A stretch of 33,622 nt of DNA from Anaerolineae bacterium (GTDB taxonomy: Bacteria; Chloroflexota; Anaerolineae; B4-G1; DUEL01): positions 1-33,622 of the forward strand of contig JAFGEI010000082.1 in assembly GCA_016931695.1 (NCBI GenBank). The letters are read 5' to 3'. How positions within the stretch are numbered: the first letter of the stretch is position 1; each line of letters opens with the position of its first letter. This document shows, piece after piece, positions 15,708-24,954 of this stretch. Under the pieces are notes generated by a model, which searched no databases, was not told the DNA's origin, and was given only the letters and a program-made list of their open reading frames with translations. The position numbers and the translations under genes are program-made.

Positions 15708-16997
15708 GTGGAAGAACTCGTGATTGATGGCGGGCACCCGCTGCGTGGAACAATGACCCCCAGCGGCAATAAAAACGCGGCCCTGCCAGCTCTGGCCGCC
15801 TGTCTGCTGACCGATGAACCCGTCGTCCTGCGAAATATGCCGGACATCCAGGACGTCAGCACCATGGCCCAGCTGCTGACGGACATTGGCGTCGGCGTCG
15901 AGCGGATCGATCCCAATACCTGGCGCCTGCACGCACACCAGGTTCGGCGGCCAGAGTTCGATCGCGAGCGCTTTCGCCGCATCCGTGGTTCGATCCTGCT
16001 CGCCGGGCCGATGCTGGCGCGCGTGGGGCGGATCGAGCTGCCGCCGCCGGGCGGCGACGTCATCGGCCGCCGGCGGGTGGACACCCACTTTCTCGCCTTT
16101 CAAGAGCTGGGGGTGGAGGTGGAGGCCAACGACGTCTTTGCCCTGCATGTCCAACGGCTGCGCGGGGCCGACATCTTGCTCGACGAGGCCTCCGTCACCG
16201 GGACCGAGAACGCGATCATGGCCGCCGTGCTGGCCGAGGGCACGACGCTCATCCGCAACGCAGCGGCTGAGCCGCACGTCCAGGACTTGTGTCACATGCT
16301 CAACCGGTTGGGCGCTCAAATCGAGGGCATCGGTTCCAACTTGCTGGTCATCCACGGCGTCGACCGCCTGCATGGCGGCGAGTTCTGTATTGGCCCGGAT
16401 TACATGGAGGTGGGGAGCTACCTCGCCCTCGCCGCCATGACCCGCGGCGAGATCACGGTCAAGGATGCCGCCCCGCAGCACCTGCGCATGGTCCGCTACG
16501 TCTTTGAGCGCCTGGGAGTGCGCCTGGAGGTGGCCGGGGATGACGTCCACCTCCCGGCAGATCAGGAGCTCGTGGTTGTTCCGGATCTGGGCGGGGCGAT
16601 TCCCAAGGTTGCCGATGCCCCCTGGCCGGCGTTCCCGGCCGACCTGATGAGTGTCTCGATCGTCCTGGCGACCCAGCTTGACGGGATGGTTCTTTTCCAC
16701 GAGAAAATGTTCGAGAGCCGTCTCTATTTCGTCGACAAGCTCATTTTCATGGGCGCGCGGATCGTTCTGTGCGACCCCCACCGCTGCGTGGTGCATGGGC
16801 CGTCGCCGCTTTATGGCGACGTGTTGGTCAGTCCGGACATTCGGGCCGGGATGGCGCTGCTCGGGGCGGCCCTCTGCGCCCAGGGGCAGAGCGTCATCCG
16901 CAACGTCGACCAGATCGATCGTGGATATGCCCAGGTCGACGACAAACTGCGCGCCCTGGGCGCGCGCATCGAGCGCGTTCCACAATGCCCGGCCTAG
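15708..16997 (+). CDS. murA: UDP-N-acetylglucosamine 1-carboxyvinyltransferase (Asp-type active site)
   Basis: Transfers enolpyruvate from PEP to UDP-GlcNAc, the first committed step of peptidoglycan synthesis; cytosolic. Seen: [10 protein letters not shown] (20-29) with Lys22/Asn23, [12 protein letters not shown] (94-105), the active-site loop [16 protein letters not shown] (112-127), [23 protein letters not shown] and [13 protein letters not shown]. Length (429) and order fit MurA. Asp117 stands where most bacteria have the Cys that fosfomycin alkylates. The start is GTG at 15708 behind AAGGAGGTG. It could be one of two MurA copies, but nothing here shows a second. Confidence 0.92.
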   Translation: MEELVIDGGHPLRGTMTPSGNKNAALPALAACLLTDEPVVLRNMPDIQDVSTMAQLLTDIGVGVERIDPNTWRLHAHQVRRPEFDRERFRRIRGSILLAGPMLARVGRIELPPPGGDVIGRRRVDTHFLAFQELGVEVEANDVFALHVQRLRGADILLDEASVTGTENAIMAAVLAEGTTLIRNAAAEPHVQDLCHMLNRLGAQIEGIGSNLLVIHGVDRLHGGEFCIGPDYMEVGSYLALAAMTRGEITVKDAAPQHLRMVRYVFERLGVRLEVAGDDVHLPADQELVVVPDLGGAIPKVADAPWPAFPADLMSVSIVLATQLDGMVLFHEKMFESRLYFVDKLIFMGARIVLCDPHRCVVHGPSPLYGDVLVSPDIRAGMALLGAALCAQGQSVIRNVDQIDRGYAQVDDKLRALGARIERVPQCPA

Positions 16998-17028
16998 TTG
17001 CCCTATTCTTATGTTTAGCTGTGGCTGG

Positions 17029-17057
17029 TTGACAAAACCCCCCTGGGGCGGTACAAT
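17029..17057 (+). promoter_or_regulatory. Near-consensus promoter for the membrane protein and glgP
   Basis: TTGACA at 17029-17034, a 17-base spacer and TACAAT at 17052-17057 form the strongest -35 in the window. The expected start near 17064 is only about 5 bases before the ATG at 17069. Confidence 0.75.
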
Positions 17058-17068
17058 CCCGCTCATTC

Positions 17069-17896
17069 ATGGAGGAGATTCCGCGCCTTAACCGTGACCG
17101 GCTGTCTGTACTGATTGCCTTGGTGCTATTGGTCTGCGTGCTGTTCCGGTTCATCCAGCTTCCAGAGGAATCCTGGCAGTTCAACGTTTTGGGCTCGCCG
17201 CTCGAGATCCGCATCACCGGGACGTGGTTTCTCGTCGCCCTGCTCGCCGCGCTGGTTGGTATGGGCACGCGGTACGTCTTGTTGGGCCATCCCGCTGCTT
17301 TGTCCGCTCAACTGCCCCGCCCGCTCTATATCTCTTGGGTGTTGCCGATTCTGTTGGGAGGAATGTGTGCCTACCTGATCGCCACGGCGCCGATAGACGG
17401 CGTGTGGGCGGCGGGGTTGGTGGCAGGGGGGATGGTCATCGGACTGGCCGTGGCGGCCGAGTTTGGCGCGCTGTCCATCGATGCTCCCAGCTATGCTATC
17501 TCGCGACTGGCGCTCAACGTTCTGGCCTACCTGCTGGCTTTTGCTTTCTTTTACGTCACCTACAGTACGCGGGCCCGCAGCATCATCACCGCCAGCAGCA
17601 TCACCGTCGTGGCCTTTCTCATCGCCTTGGACTTGTTGAGTGTCGCGGACGTGAGCGTGACGCGGGTCGCGCTGTATGCCGGCATCATTGCCCTGATTGT
17701 GGGACAAGTGACCTGGGCGCTCAATTACTGGCGCTTGGGCAGTTGGTCGGGCAGCCTGGCGTTGCTGGTGGTCTTTTACCTGTCGTCCGGCATTACCCAC
17801 CAGTATCTCTTGGAGCGGTTGAATCTGCGGGTGTTGTTCGAATTTGGCATCGTTGCCATGCTGGTGTTGTTGGCGACCTTGCTTTTTGCTCCCTGA
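17069..17896 (+). CDS. Integral membrane protein of unknown function
   Basis: I do not recognise this family with certainty; it may be one of the Chloroflexi DUF membrane proteins. The 275 residues contain about 8 hydrophobic helices (roughly 13-29, 51-69, 85-104, 111-130, 142-163, 170-188, 194-215, 224-242 and a C-terminal one near 252-274), with few charged residues and no catalytic motif. The ATG at 17069 lies about 5 bases after the predicted transcription start, and the only GGAGG overlaps codons 2-3. Translation is therefore probably leaderless, or the true start is further in (GTG at codon 19). The phosphorylase gene follows 28 bp later and may share the transcript. Confidence 0.75.
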   Translation: MEEIPRLNRDRLSVLIALVLLVCVLFRFIQLPEESWQFNVLGSPLEIRITGTWFLVALLAALVGMGTRYVLLGHPAALSAQLPRPLYISWVLPILLGGMCAYLIATAPIDGVWAAGLVAGGMVIGLAVAAEFGALSIDAPSYAISRLALNVLAYLLAFAFFYVTYSTRARSIITASSITVVAFLIALDLLSVADVSVTRVALYAGIIALIVGQVTWALNYWRLGSWSGSLALLVVFYLSSGITHQYLLERLNLRVLFEFGIVAMLVLLATLLFAP

Positions 17897-17924
17897 GCAG
17901 TCAAAAAGAAGGAGTTGTTGGGGA

Positions 17925-20078
17925 ATGGTGCAAAGTGCTGCCAAGACGCGCGAGCGGCTGCCGCCGCGCATTCAGAAACTGGCCGACCTGGCCCACAATA
18001 TGTGGTGGAGCTGGCGCCAGGAGGCGCGAGATCTGTTCAAGATGTTTGATCTTCCCCTCTGGCGCTCGACGAATCATAACCCGGTGCGCATGCTCCTGGA
18101 AGCATCGGCGGAACGGATTGAAGAGATTTCCAAGGACCCGCTCTTTTTGCGTCACTATGACGCAGTGATGCTCACCTTGCAGCGGGAGCTGGAAAACGGG
18201 CATCTTTGGTTTCCCCAAGTCTATCCTGAACTGACAGATCGCCCCATTGCCTACTTTTCCGCCGAGTTTGGCATCCACCAATCCCTCCCCGTCTACTCCG
18301 GCGGGCTGGGCGTGCTGGCCGGCGACCATACGAAGGAAGCGAGTGATCTGGGCCTGCCGTTTGTCGGGGTTGGCTTTCTCTATTCGCAGGGCTATTTCCG
18401 CCAGCGCCTCGGCCCGCAAGGCTGGCAGGAAGCGGTTTATCCCGATCTCAAGACGGAGGAGATGCCGCTGCTGCCGGTCACCAGTGCGGATGGCGAGCCG
18501 ATGCGGATCGAGGTTCGATTGGTGGAGCAGGTGATCAAGGTTGCCTTGTGGGAAGTGCAGATTGGGAGGGCCCGGCTGTGCCTGATGGACACGGATGTGC
18601 CGGAGAACGCGCCGTGGGACCGGGGCCTGTCGGCCCGGCTTTATGGCGGCGACCGCGAGATGCGCGTCTCGCAGGAGGTCGTTCTCGGCATCGGCGGCGT
18701 GCGGGCGGTCCGGGCGCTCGGTTTGCACCCGGCTGTCTGGCATATGAACGAGGGCCATTGCGGATTCCTGGTGCTGGAACGCATCCGCGAGCTGGTGGAA
18801 GGGGGGCTGTCGTTTGATAAAGCCGCCGAGATTGTGCGCGCGACGACGATCTTTACCACGCACACGCCCGTCCCCGCCGGTCACGACGCCTTTGATTTTG
18901 CCCTGGTTGAAAAATATTTACGCCATTTTTGGGAACCGCTGGGCCTGACCCGCGAGCAGTTTATGGAGTTGGGACGCTTCGATGGCCCCACCGGCCCGGC
19001 GTTTAACATGACCGTGCTTGGCATGCGTTTCGCCAACTACCGCAACGGTGTGAGCCGGCTCCACGGCCAGGTCAGTCGCAAGATGTGGCAGGGGCTCTGG
19101 CCTGGCTGCGCGGAGGAAGAGGTGCCCATCGAGTACATCACCAATGGCGTTCACCTCCCTTCCTGGGTCTATGGCCCGTTGGACAAGCTGTTCGACAAGT
19201 ACCTGCGCTATGACTGGCGGGAGCACCACGATGAGCCCGACTTGTGGGAGCGGCTCGACGAGGTGCCAGATAAAGAGTTGTGGGAGACACACCAAGAGCA
19301 AAAGCGCAAGATGATGAGCTTTATCCGCGAGCGAGCCCGCCGCCGCCGCATCTCGGGGGAGATGGACCCCCATCAGGTGCTGGTCGCGGGGGCGTTCCTC
19401 GACCCCGAGGCGCTGACCATCGGCTTTGCCCGCCGCTTTGCCACCTACAAGCGGGCCTACCTGCTCTTTCACGACGTGGAACGCCTGAAGAACATTATCC
19501 ACAACCTGCACCGGCCGGTCCAGTTCGTCTTTGCTGGCAAGGCCCACCCGGCCGACGAAGCGGCCAAGCATCTGATCCAGCACATCTACAGTATGGCCCA
19601 GGACCCGGCTTTGGGTGGCCGGATTGCCTTTGTCGAGGATTACGACATGCACGTCGCCCGCTATCTGGTTCAAGGGGTCGATGTCTGGCTCAACACCCCT
19701 CGCCGTCCGCACGAGGCGAGTGGCACCAGTGGGCAGAAGGCGGCGATGAACGGCGTGCCGAACCTGAGCGTCCTGGACGGGTGGTGGGTCGAAGGGTACA
19801 ACGGGGCCAACGGCTGGCCCATCGATCCCATGACAGATGGAGACCACGCGGCCCAGGATGCCAGCGACGCGGCCGAGTTGTACCGCTTGTTGGAAGAAGA
19901 GGTCGTGCCGCTCTTTTACAAGCGGGATGCCGATGGGATCCCGCGCGGCTGGGTTCAGATCATGAAAGAAGCGATCCGCACTGCAGCCCCCCTCTTTTGT
20001 ACGCGGCGGATGGTGCGGGAGTACACCGAGCGATTCTACATTCCGGCGGCAAGGGCAGCCAAAAAGCTCGGAGTGTAG
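17925..20078 (+). CDS. glgP: Alpha-glucan phosphorylase (TIGR02094-type)
   Basis: Releases glucose 1-phosphate from glycogen or maltodextrin with pyridoxal phosphate; cytosolic. Seen: NMWWSW near the N-terminus, YFSAEFGIHQSLPVYSGGLG (110-129), HMNEGH, THTPVPAGHD, ITNGVH, FARRFATYKRA, FAGKAHPAD, EASGTSGQKAAMNG with PLP-binding Lys605, and WVEGYNG. The 717 residues match the shorter 'alpha-glucan family phosphorylase' type rather than the longer E. coli GlgP. The ATG at 17925 has GAAGGAG 10 bases upstream. The gene follows the membrane protein and ends before two hairpins. Confidence 0.95.
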   Translation: MVQSAAKTRERLPPRIQKLADLAHNMWWSWRQEARDLFKMFDLPLWRSTNHNPVRMLLEASAERIEEISKDPLFLRHYDAVMLTLQRELENGHLWFPQVYPELTDRPIAYFSAEFGIHQSLPVYSGGLGVLAGDHTKEASDLGLPFVGVGFLYSQGYFRQRLGPQGWQEAVYPDLKTEEMPLLPVTSADGEPMRIEVRLVEQVIKVALWEVQIGRARLCLMDTDVPENAPWDRGLSARLYGGDREMRVSQEVVLGIGGVRAVRALGLHPAVWHMNEGHCGFLVLERIRELVEGGLSFDKAAEIVRATTIFTTHTPVPAGHDAFDFALVEKYLRHFWEPLGLTREQFMELGRFDGPTGPAFNMTVLGMRFANYRNGVSRLHGQVSRKMWQGLWPGCAEEEVPIEYITNGVHLPSWVYGPLDKLFDKYLRYDWREHHDEPDLWERLDEVPDKELWETHQEQKRKMMSFIRERARRRRISGEMDPHQVLVAGAFLDPEALTIGFARRFATYKRAYLLFHDVERLKNIIHNLHRPVQFVFAGKAHPADEAAKHLIQHIYSMAQDPALGGRIAFVEDYDMHVARYLVQGVDVWLNTPRRPHEASGTSGQKAAMNGVPNLSVLDGWWVEGYNGANGWPIDPMTDGDHAAQDASDAAELYRLLEEEVVPLFYKRDADGIPRGWVQIMKEAIRTAAPLFCTRRMVREYTERFYIPAARAAKKLGV

Positions 20079-20105
20079 GGATTTTGCAGCGGGTGTGTAA
20101 CTGCT

Positions 20106-20182
20106 CGACCCGCCTTGACGGCCAGCCCCGTCGGGTCGGACGGTTTGCACCCCAGGGGGTGAAAAAACCGATTTTGCCTTTT
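20106..20182 (+). terminator. Two hairpins after glgP, the second terminator-like
   Basis: Hairpin 1 pairs CGACCC/GGGTCG (20106-20111/20133-20138) with GACGG/CCGTC inside. Hairpin 2 pairs CGGTTT/AAACCG (20141-20146/20165-20170) around CACCCC/GGGGTG, followed by ATTTTGCCTTTT. The second overlaps the -35 of the nuoA promoter. Confidence 0.5.
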
Positions 20183-20201
20183 GTACAGAGCATGCTATAA
20201 T
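20174..20201 (+). promoter_or_regulatory. Promoter for nuoA
   Basis: TTGCCT at 20174-20179, a 16-base spacer and a perfect TATAAT at 20196-20201. A second TATAAT at 20214-20219 has no partner -35. Confidence 0.65.
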
Positions 20202-20247
20202 CTGCCTCGTTTGTATAATACCATTCCACACGGACAAGGAGGTTTCC

Positions 20248-20610
20248 TTGCTCGAACAGTTCACCTTTGTCGGTTTTCTGTTTTTGGTCGCGCTGTTTCT
20301 TGGTTTGTTCATGTTTGGGGTGCCCTGGCTCCTCAGGCTGAGACCCAGGAAATCCAGCTCCTACAAAAGTGACCCTTACGAATGTGGCCTCCGCCCTCAC
20401 GGCGAGGCATGGGTCCAGTTCAAGGCTCAATACTATATTTTTGCCCTCGTCTTTCTAGTTTTTGACGTCGAGGCTGTCTTTCTTTTTCCCTGGGCCCTGG
20501 CCTATCACCACCTGGCATTCTATGCCGTGCTGGAAGGCGTCATCTTTATCTTGCTCCTGACGGCCGCTCTCATCTACGTGTGGCGCAAGGGTGCGCTGGA
20601 GTGGATGTAG
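20248..20610 (+). CDS. nuoA: NADH-quinone oxidoreductase subunit A
   Basis: A membrane subunit of complex I beside the quinone site. Seen: 120 residues, three helices (about 6-28, 65-84, 90-110), and the family loop YKSDPYECGLRPHGEAW followed by YYIFALVFLVFDVEAVFLFPW with its buried acidic residues. The start is TTG at 20248, six bases after AAGGAGG. It is cut off from nuoH by a 92-bp gap with a strong hairpin, and nuoB is not next to it, which is unusual. Confidence 0.95.
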   Translation: MLEQFTFVGFLFLVALFLGLFMFGVPWLLRLRPRKSSSYKSDPYECGLRPHGEAWVQFKAQYYIFALVFLVFDVEAVFLFPWALAYHHLAFYAVLEGVIFILLLTAALIYVWRKGALEWM

Positions 20611-20622
20611 GGCAGGAACGAG

Positions 20623-20655
20623 AACCTTGCGAAGGCGCTGCGCCTTCGCAAGGTT
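20623..20655 (+). terminator. Strong hairpin between nuoA and nuoH
   Basis: A perfect 15-bp stem, AACCTTGCGAAGGCG (20623-20637), around CTG, followed by TTGTATT. It could end or attenuate the nuoA transcript, protect an RNA end, or be a copy of a dispersed palindrome. The T tract is weak. Confidence 0.55.
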
Positions 20656-20659
20656 TGTA

Positions 20660-20686
20660 TTGAGCGGTTGCTGCGTGGGTTACAAT
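20660..20686 (+). promoter_or_regulatory. Possible promoter for nuoH-N
   Basis: TACAAT at 20681-20686 with TTGAGC at 20660-20665; the spacer of 15 is short. It sits just after the hairpin, as expected if nuoH starts its own transcript. Confidence 0.4.
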
Positions 20687-20702
20687 CAAGGAGGTCCGTC
20701 CT

Positions 20703-21938
20703 ATGGATTTTCTTCGTAATGCCATTGTCGAAATCGGGCTCTGGATCGAAGGGTTGTTGATCAACGCCGGGCTGGCAGAGCCGGCGGCCGATGTGATCAT
20801 GACCGTCGTCGGCGCCTTTGTCGTCGGCTTTACGCCGCTGATGATCGTCGTCTTTCTGATCTGGATGTACCGCAAGGTGTCGGCCCGCATCGGGGGGCGG
20901 ATGGGCCCCAACAGCTCGGGGACGTGGGCCGGGCCGTGGGGACTCGTCCAGCCCATTGCCGACGTGATCAAGATGTTCACCAAAGAGGACATCCGCCCGC
21001 AGGGGATCGACGTGATTCCCTACAACCTGGCTCCCATCATCATTGTCGTCGCGGCGGTAATGATCTGGGCGGTGATGCCCTTTGGGCCGGGTGCAGAGAT
21101 GGTCGGCGCCGACCTCAATATCGGCATTTTTTACGTCCTCGCCTTTTCCTCCGCGGCCCTGATCGCTTTCCTGATGGCCGGCTGGTCGTCCAACAACAAG
21201 TACGCCGTGGTCGGTGCATTCCGCGCCGTGGCCCAGCTGCTGGGGTACGAGATTCCACAATTGCTCTCCATCCTCATCGTGGTCATGGTTGTCAGCTCCT
21301 TCGTCGGCCCCCAGGGCAACCCGCTTTCGCTGCAGAGCATCGTCGAGGCCCAGGAGGGAATGATCTTTCTCGTCGTCCTGCCGCTGCCGGCGTTGGTCTT
21401 TTGGCTCGCCAGTCTGGCCGAGATCAACGCCCGCCCCTTCGAGCTGCTGGAGGCCGAGTCGGAGCTGGTGGCCGGCGTGCAGATCGAGTACAGCGCGATG
21501 AAGTGGGGCATGTTCTACGTCGGCGAGTTTATGGGCTCGGTGGCGGTCTCGGCGCTCTTTGCGACCATCTTTTTGGGCGGATGGCGTGGCCCGTGGGTCG
21601 ACACGGCCCCGGTTTTGGGTACGGTCTGGTTTCTGCTCAAAATCCTCTTTATGCTCAACGTCTGGACCTTTTTCCAGATGACCCTGCCCCGCCTGCGCAT
21701 CGACCAGATGCTGGCCTTTAATTGGAAGTTTCTCGTTCCGCTCTCGCTCTTTGCGATCTGCGTCATCGGCGTGGTGAACAAGCTCATTCCCGAGGGGGCG
21801 ACGTCCTGGCTCCGGTCGGGCATCTTGCTGGCGACCAACGTGGTGATCCTACTGCTAGCCTGGGCGGTCTTGGCGATTGGCAAGCGGCGCCGCGAACTGC
21901 GGGCCCCTGCCGGCGCCGGGGTGGAGGTGGGCGCATGA
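20703..21938 (+). CDS. nuoH: NADH-quinone oxidoreductase subunit H
   Basis: The membrane subunit that forms much of the quinone chamber and links to the peripheral arm. Seen: 411 residues, eight or nine helices, RMGPN (67-71), [14 protein letters not shown], and the acidic quinone loop beginning [19 protein letters not shown] (from Glu240) and ending EYS. The start is ATG at 20703 behind AAGGAGG. A C-terminal tail rich in Arg, Ala and Gly extends past the last helix. Its stop overlaps the nuoJ start (ATGA). In most operons nuoI follows; here it does not. Confidence 0.96.
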   Translation: MDFLRNAIVEIGLWIEGLLINAGLAEPAADVIMTVVGAFVVGFTPLMIVVFLIWMYRKVSARIGGRMGPNSSGTWAGPWGLVQPIADVIKMFTKEDIRPQGIDVIPYNLAPIIIVVAAVMIWAVMPFGPGAEMVGADLNIGIFYVLAFSSAALIAFLMAGWSSNNKYAVVGAFRAVAQLLGYEIPQLLSILIVVMVVSSFVGPQGNPLSLQSIVEAQEGMIFLVVLPLPALVFWLASLAEINARPFELLEAESELVAGVQIEYSAMKWGMFYVGEFMGSVAVSALFATIFLGGWRGPWVDTAPVLGTVWFLLKILFMLNVWTFFQMTLPRLRIDQMLAFNWKFLVPLSLFAICVIGVVNKLIPEGATSWLRSGILLATNVVILLLAWAVLAIGKRRRELRAPAGAGVEVGA

Positions 21939-22429
21939 CGCAACTCGTCCTTTTTGTCATCTTTGGGGCCATCACCCTGGCGGCGGCCATTGCCGTGGTC
22001 ACTGCGCGCAATCTCTTTCACGCCGTGCTGTGGCTGCTTCTCGCCTTTTTCGGCGTTGCCGGGTTGTACGTGCTGCTGGAGGCCCCCTTCTTTGCTGCCG
22101 CGCAGTTGTTCATCTACATGGGCGCGATCGGCGTGCTCATCATCTATGCACTCATGCTCACGCGCGGCGTGATGCGCCAGCAGGTCCCGCTGGTCAACGA
22201 CCAGTGGGCGCTGGTGGCGGTCCTGGCCGTTGCCTTGCTGGCCGTGCTGAGCTGGTTGTTCCTGCAGCATACCTGGCCGACGGTCGACCAGGCGGTGGGC
22301 CCAGACAGCCTGCGGACGTTGGGAGAAGCTCTGGTGGATCCCGGCCGATATGGGTTTCCCTTCGAGGTCGCCTCGGTGCTGCTGGTGATGGCGCTCATCG
22401 GCGCCGTGACAATTGTGAGGGAACGATGA
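21935..22429 (+). CDS. nuoJ: NADH-quinone oxidoreductase subunit J
   Basis: A membrane subunit between NuoH/A and NuoK. The 164 residues have five helices, the motif [22 protein letters not shown] split across helix 2 (here 28-49), and [21 protein letters not shown] with the pi-bulge region of helix 3. The ATG at 21935 was chosen because GGAGGTG precedes it and it overlaps the nuoH stop; an upstream frame extension lies inside nuoH and is rejected. Its stop overlaps nuoK. Confidence 0.95.
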   Translation: MTQLVLFVIFGAITLAAAIAVVTARNLFHAVLWLLLAFFGVAGLYVLLEAPFFAAAQLFIYMGAIGVLIIYALMLTRGVMRQQVPLVNDQWALVAVLAVALLAVLSWLFLQHTWPTVDQAVGPDSLRTLGEALVDPGRYGFPFEVASVLLVMALIGAVTIVRER

Positions 22430-22737
22430 TGGTTCAGTTGGAATGGTATCTCATCCTGGCTGCGGCCCTCTTTTGCGTGGGCCTCTATGGCGTGCTGGTG
22501 CGGCGCAACGCCGTCGCCATCTTGATGGGCATCGAGTTGATGCTCAACGCTGTCAACATCAACCTGCTCGCGTTTTGGCGCTTTACCGAACCGGCCGCTG
22601 CAACCGGTCAGGCCTTTGCCGCCTTTGTCTATGCCGTCGCGGCAGCGGAAGTGGCGGTCGGCCTGGCCCTCATCGTCGCCATCTACCGCAACCGGCAGAC
22701 GGTCGACATGGACCAGATCAACCTGCTCAAGTGGTAG
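22426..22737 (+). CDS. nuoK: NADH-quinone oxidoreductase subunit K
   Basis: Small proton-channel subunit, homologous to MrpC. The 103 residues form three helices. The two buried glutamates are present: the one in [13 protein letters not shown] and the one in [20 protein letters not shown] codons at 22426 and 22429 are both possible; the second has better spacing from GAGGG and would give 102 residues. It overlaps the nuoJ stop (ATGATG). Confidence 0.95.
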   Translation: MMVQLEWYLILAAALFCVGLYGVLVRRNAVAILMGIELMLNAVNINLLAFWRFTEPAAATGQAFAAFVYAVAAAEVAVGLALIVAIYRNRQTVDMDQINLLKW

Positions 22738-22751
22738 GAGGGGGATAGCAT

Positions 22752-24929
22752 ATGACAGTACACGATCTACTTCCGATCCTGACGGCCCTGATCCCCTTGC
22801 CGACGTTCATCGCCTTTGCCTTGATCATCCTCTTTTTCAACAAGTGGAAGCGGGTCAGCCACTCGATTGCCATCGGCGCAATGTTGCTTGCCTTCCTGAT
22901 GGCCCAGGTGGTCTTTTGGAGCGTGATTGCCCCCGACGGCCACGAGCTGGCCGAGCATCCGCTTCACGTCCAGATTCCCTGGCTGCCCTCGGGCGCCGAG
23001 GCGCTGGAGATGGGGGTACTGATCGACCCGCTGGGCGCCTTTGTCCTCTTTTTCGTCTCCATCACCTGTCTCTGCATCTTTGTCTACAGCGTCGGTTACA
23101 TGAGCGAGGGCGGCAAGCATTACGACCCCCGCTACTCCCGCTTCTTTGCCTACATCAGCCTCTTTGCCACCGGCATGCTCGGGCTGACCGTGGCCGACAA
23201 CTTGCTGATGCTGTTTATCTTTTGGGAGATCATGGGCCTTTGCTCGTACTTGCTGATTGGCTTCTGGTGGGAAAAGAATTATCCCGACCCCAAGCAGGTC
23301 AACCCGCGCCAGGCCGGCCTCAAGGCCTTTATGACCACCCGCGTCGGCGACGTGATCATGCTGCTGGGCATCGCCTATCTCTACTCTGCTACCGGGACCC
23401 TGAGCTTTCGCGAACTGCTGAGCGCAGAGACGCTGGGCATCCTGAAGGAAATGCCCTCTTACATCCCCGGTCTCTCGGCGGCGGCGCTGGCGGGCTTGCT
23501 GCTCTTTGGCGGCACGGTGGGCAAGTCGGCCCAGTTCCCGCTCCACGTCTGGCTGCCCGACGCGATGGAGGGCCCGACCCCGGTCAGCGCAATGATCCAC
23601 GCGGCGACGATGGTCTCGGCCGGCGTCTATATGGCGGTGCGCATGTTCCCGCTGCTGCAGGTGGGGTTTGACATCCACCACGGCGCCCAACTCACGACGC
23701 CCATGATCGTGATGGCGCTGATCGGCACCTTTAGCGCCTTTATGGCTGCCACTATCGCCGTGGCCCAGGACGACATCAAGCGCGTACTGGCCTACTCGAC
23801 CATTAGCCAGCTGGCCTACATGGTGGCGGCGCTGGGCATCGGCGCCTATGTCGCGGCGGCCTTCCACTTGATCGCCCACGCCTTTTTCAAGGCGTTGCTC
23901 TTTTTGGGCTCCGGCTCGATCATTGTCGGCAGCCACCACGAACAGGATATGATGAAGATGGGCGGGCTGTTCAAGCGGATGCCCGTCACGGCGATCACGT
24001 TTATCGTCGGCGGGCTGTCGCTTTCTGGCTTTCCGCTTTTCTTTGCCGGCTTTTGGAGCAAGGACGAGATTCTCGCCGTGGCCTATCACGCCGGCTTTAA
24101 CGAGGGCATCGTGCTGGCGGTTGTCGTCTATGTCTTTCTTGCCCTGGGCGCGCTGCTGACCGCCTTTTACACCGGCCGGCAAATCTGCCTGACCTTCCTG
24201 GGCCAGCCGCGCAGCGACCACGCCGCGCACGCCCACGAGGTCTCGTGGACCGTCTACGTCCCGCTCATCGCCCTGGCCCTCTTTGCCGTCTTTTTTGGCT
24301 ACATCGGTATCCCAGAGGTCTTTCCGCTGCTGGGCGGCGAGCACAGCAACCTCTTTCACCACTTTGTCGGCGCGACACTGGGGACAGAGACCCTGCACCA
24401 ACTACCGCATCCAGAGCAATTGGACCTGCTGCCGTTCGTGCTCTCGTTCTTGATCTCGCCGCTGGGCTTGCTGGCCGGCTACCTGGTCTATGGCCGCAAG
24501 CCGCTGCAGGCGGGCCAGCCGGACCCGCTGGTCAAGGCGCTGGGACCGCTCTATCCGGTGCTCAAGAACAAGTATTACGTCGACGAGCTCTACGACGCGG
24601 TCTTTATCCAACCGGCCATCAAACTGGCCAAGTGGGTCTACAAGTGGGTCGACCGCTGGTTCATCGACGGCATCCTGCACAACGTCGCTCGCGGCGCCTT
24701 TGGGCTCGGCCACCTCAACCGCCGCTTCGACCTGGCGGTGATCAACGGCGGCGTGGACCGGATGACCGATGGGATCAAGTGGCTGGCCCAGAACGGCCGC
24801 CAGGTGCTCCAGACCGGGCAGGTGCAGCACTATTTGCTGCAGGTGCTCTTTTTCCTCTGTGGTTTTGGCGTGTTGTACGTCTGGGGTGATGCGATACTGG
24901 CCTTTATCCAGAGGCTGTTGGGGATTTAG
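22752..24929 (+). CDS. nuoL: NADH-quinone oxidoreductase subunit L with extended lateral helix
   Basis: Distal antiporter-like proton pump of complex I. Seen: 725 residues, long for NuoL (E. coli about 613). FWEIMGLCSYLLIGFWW holds the TM5 Glu, GKSAQFPLHVWLPDAMEG the TM7 Lys (Lys258) and HAATMVSAGVY the TM8 region. The C-terminal lateral helix runs from KNKYYVDELYD to QTGQVQHY (Gln687). From FIQP to QTG there are about 69 residues, against about 43 in ordinary NuoL as I remember it. The extra stretch is roughly 26 residues, near 634-687. This fits a complex with one more pump subunit, and a second nuoM lies downstream. ATG at 22752 with AGGAGG upstream. Confidence 0.96.
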   Translation: MTVHDLLPILTALIPLPTFIAFALIILFFNKWKRVSHSIAIGAMLLAFLMAQVVFWSVIAPDGHELAEHPLHVQIPWLPSGAEALEMGVLIDPLGAFVLFFVSITCLCIFVYSVGYMSEGGKHYDPRYSRFFAYISLFATGMLGLTVADNLLMLFIFWEIMGLCSYLLIGFWWEKNYPDPKQVNPRQAGLKAFMTTRVGDVIMLLGIAYLYSATGTLSFRELLSAETLGILKEMPSYIPGLSAAALAGLLLFGGTVGKSAQFPLHVWLPDAMEGPTPVSAMIHAATMVSAGVYMAVRMFPLLQVGFDIHHGAQLTTPMIVMALIGTFSAFMAATIAVAQDDIKRVLAYSTISQLAYMVAALGIGAYVAAAFHLIAHAFFKALLFLGSGSIIVGSHHEQDMMKMGGLFKRMPVTAITFIVGGLSLSGFPLFFAGFWSKDEILAVAYHAGFNEGIVLAVVVYVFLALGALLTAFYTGRQICLTFLGQPRSDHAAHAHEVSWTVYVPLIALALFAVFFGYIGIPEVFPLLGGEHSNLFHHFVGATLGTETLHQLPHPEQLDLLPFVLSFLISPLGLLAGYLVYGRKPLQAGQPDPLVKALGPLYPVLKNKYYVDELYDAVFIQPAIKLAKWVYKWVDRWFIDGILHNVARGAFGLGHLNRRFDLAVINGGVDRMTDGIKWLAQNGRQVLQTGQVQHYLLQVLFFLCGFGVLYVWGDAILAFIQRLLGI

Positions 24930-24954
24930 CCGCTAACTGCGGAGGTAGAGTCGA

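Noticed and set aside
15708-16997. EPSP synthase (AroA) instead of MurA
   Set aside because: The GNKNAALP start, the [11 protein letters not shown] loop and the length fit MurA; AroA motifs are absent.
20214-20219. Second TATAAT before nuoA as an independent promoter
   Set aside because: No -35 hexamer lies at a workable distance.
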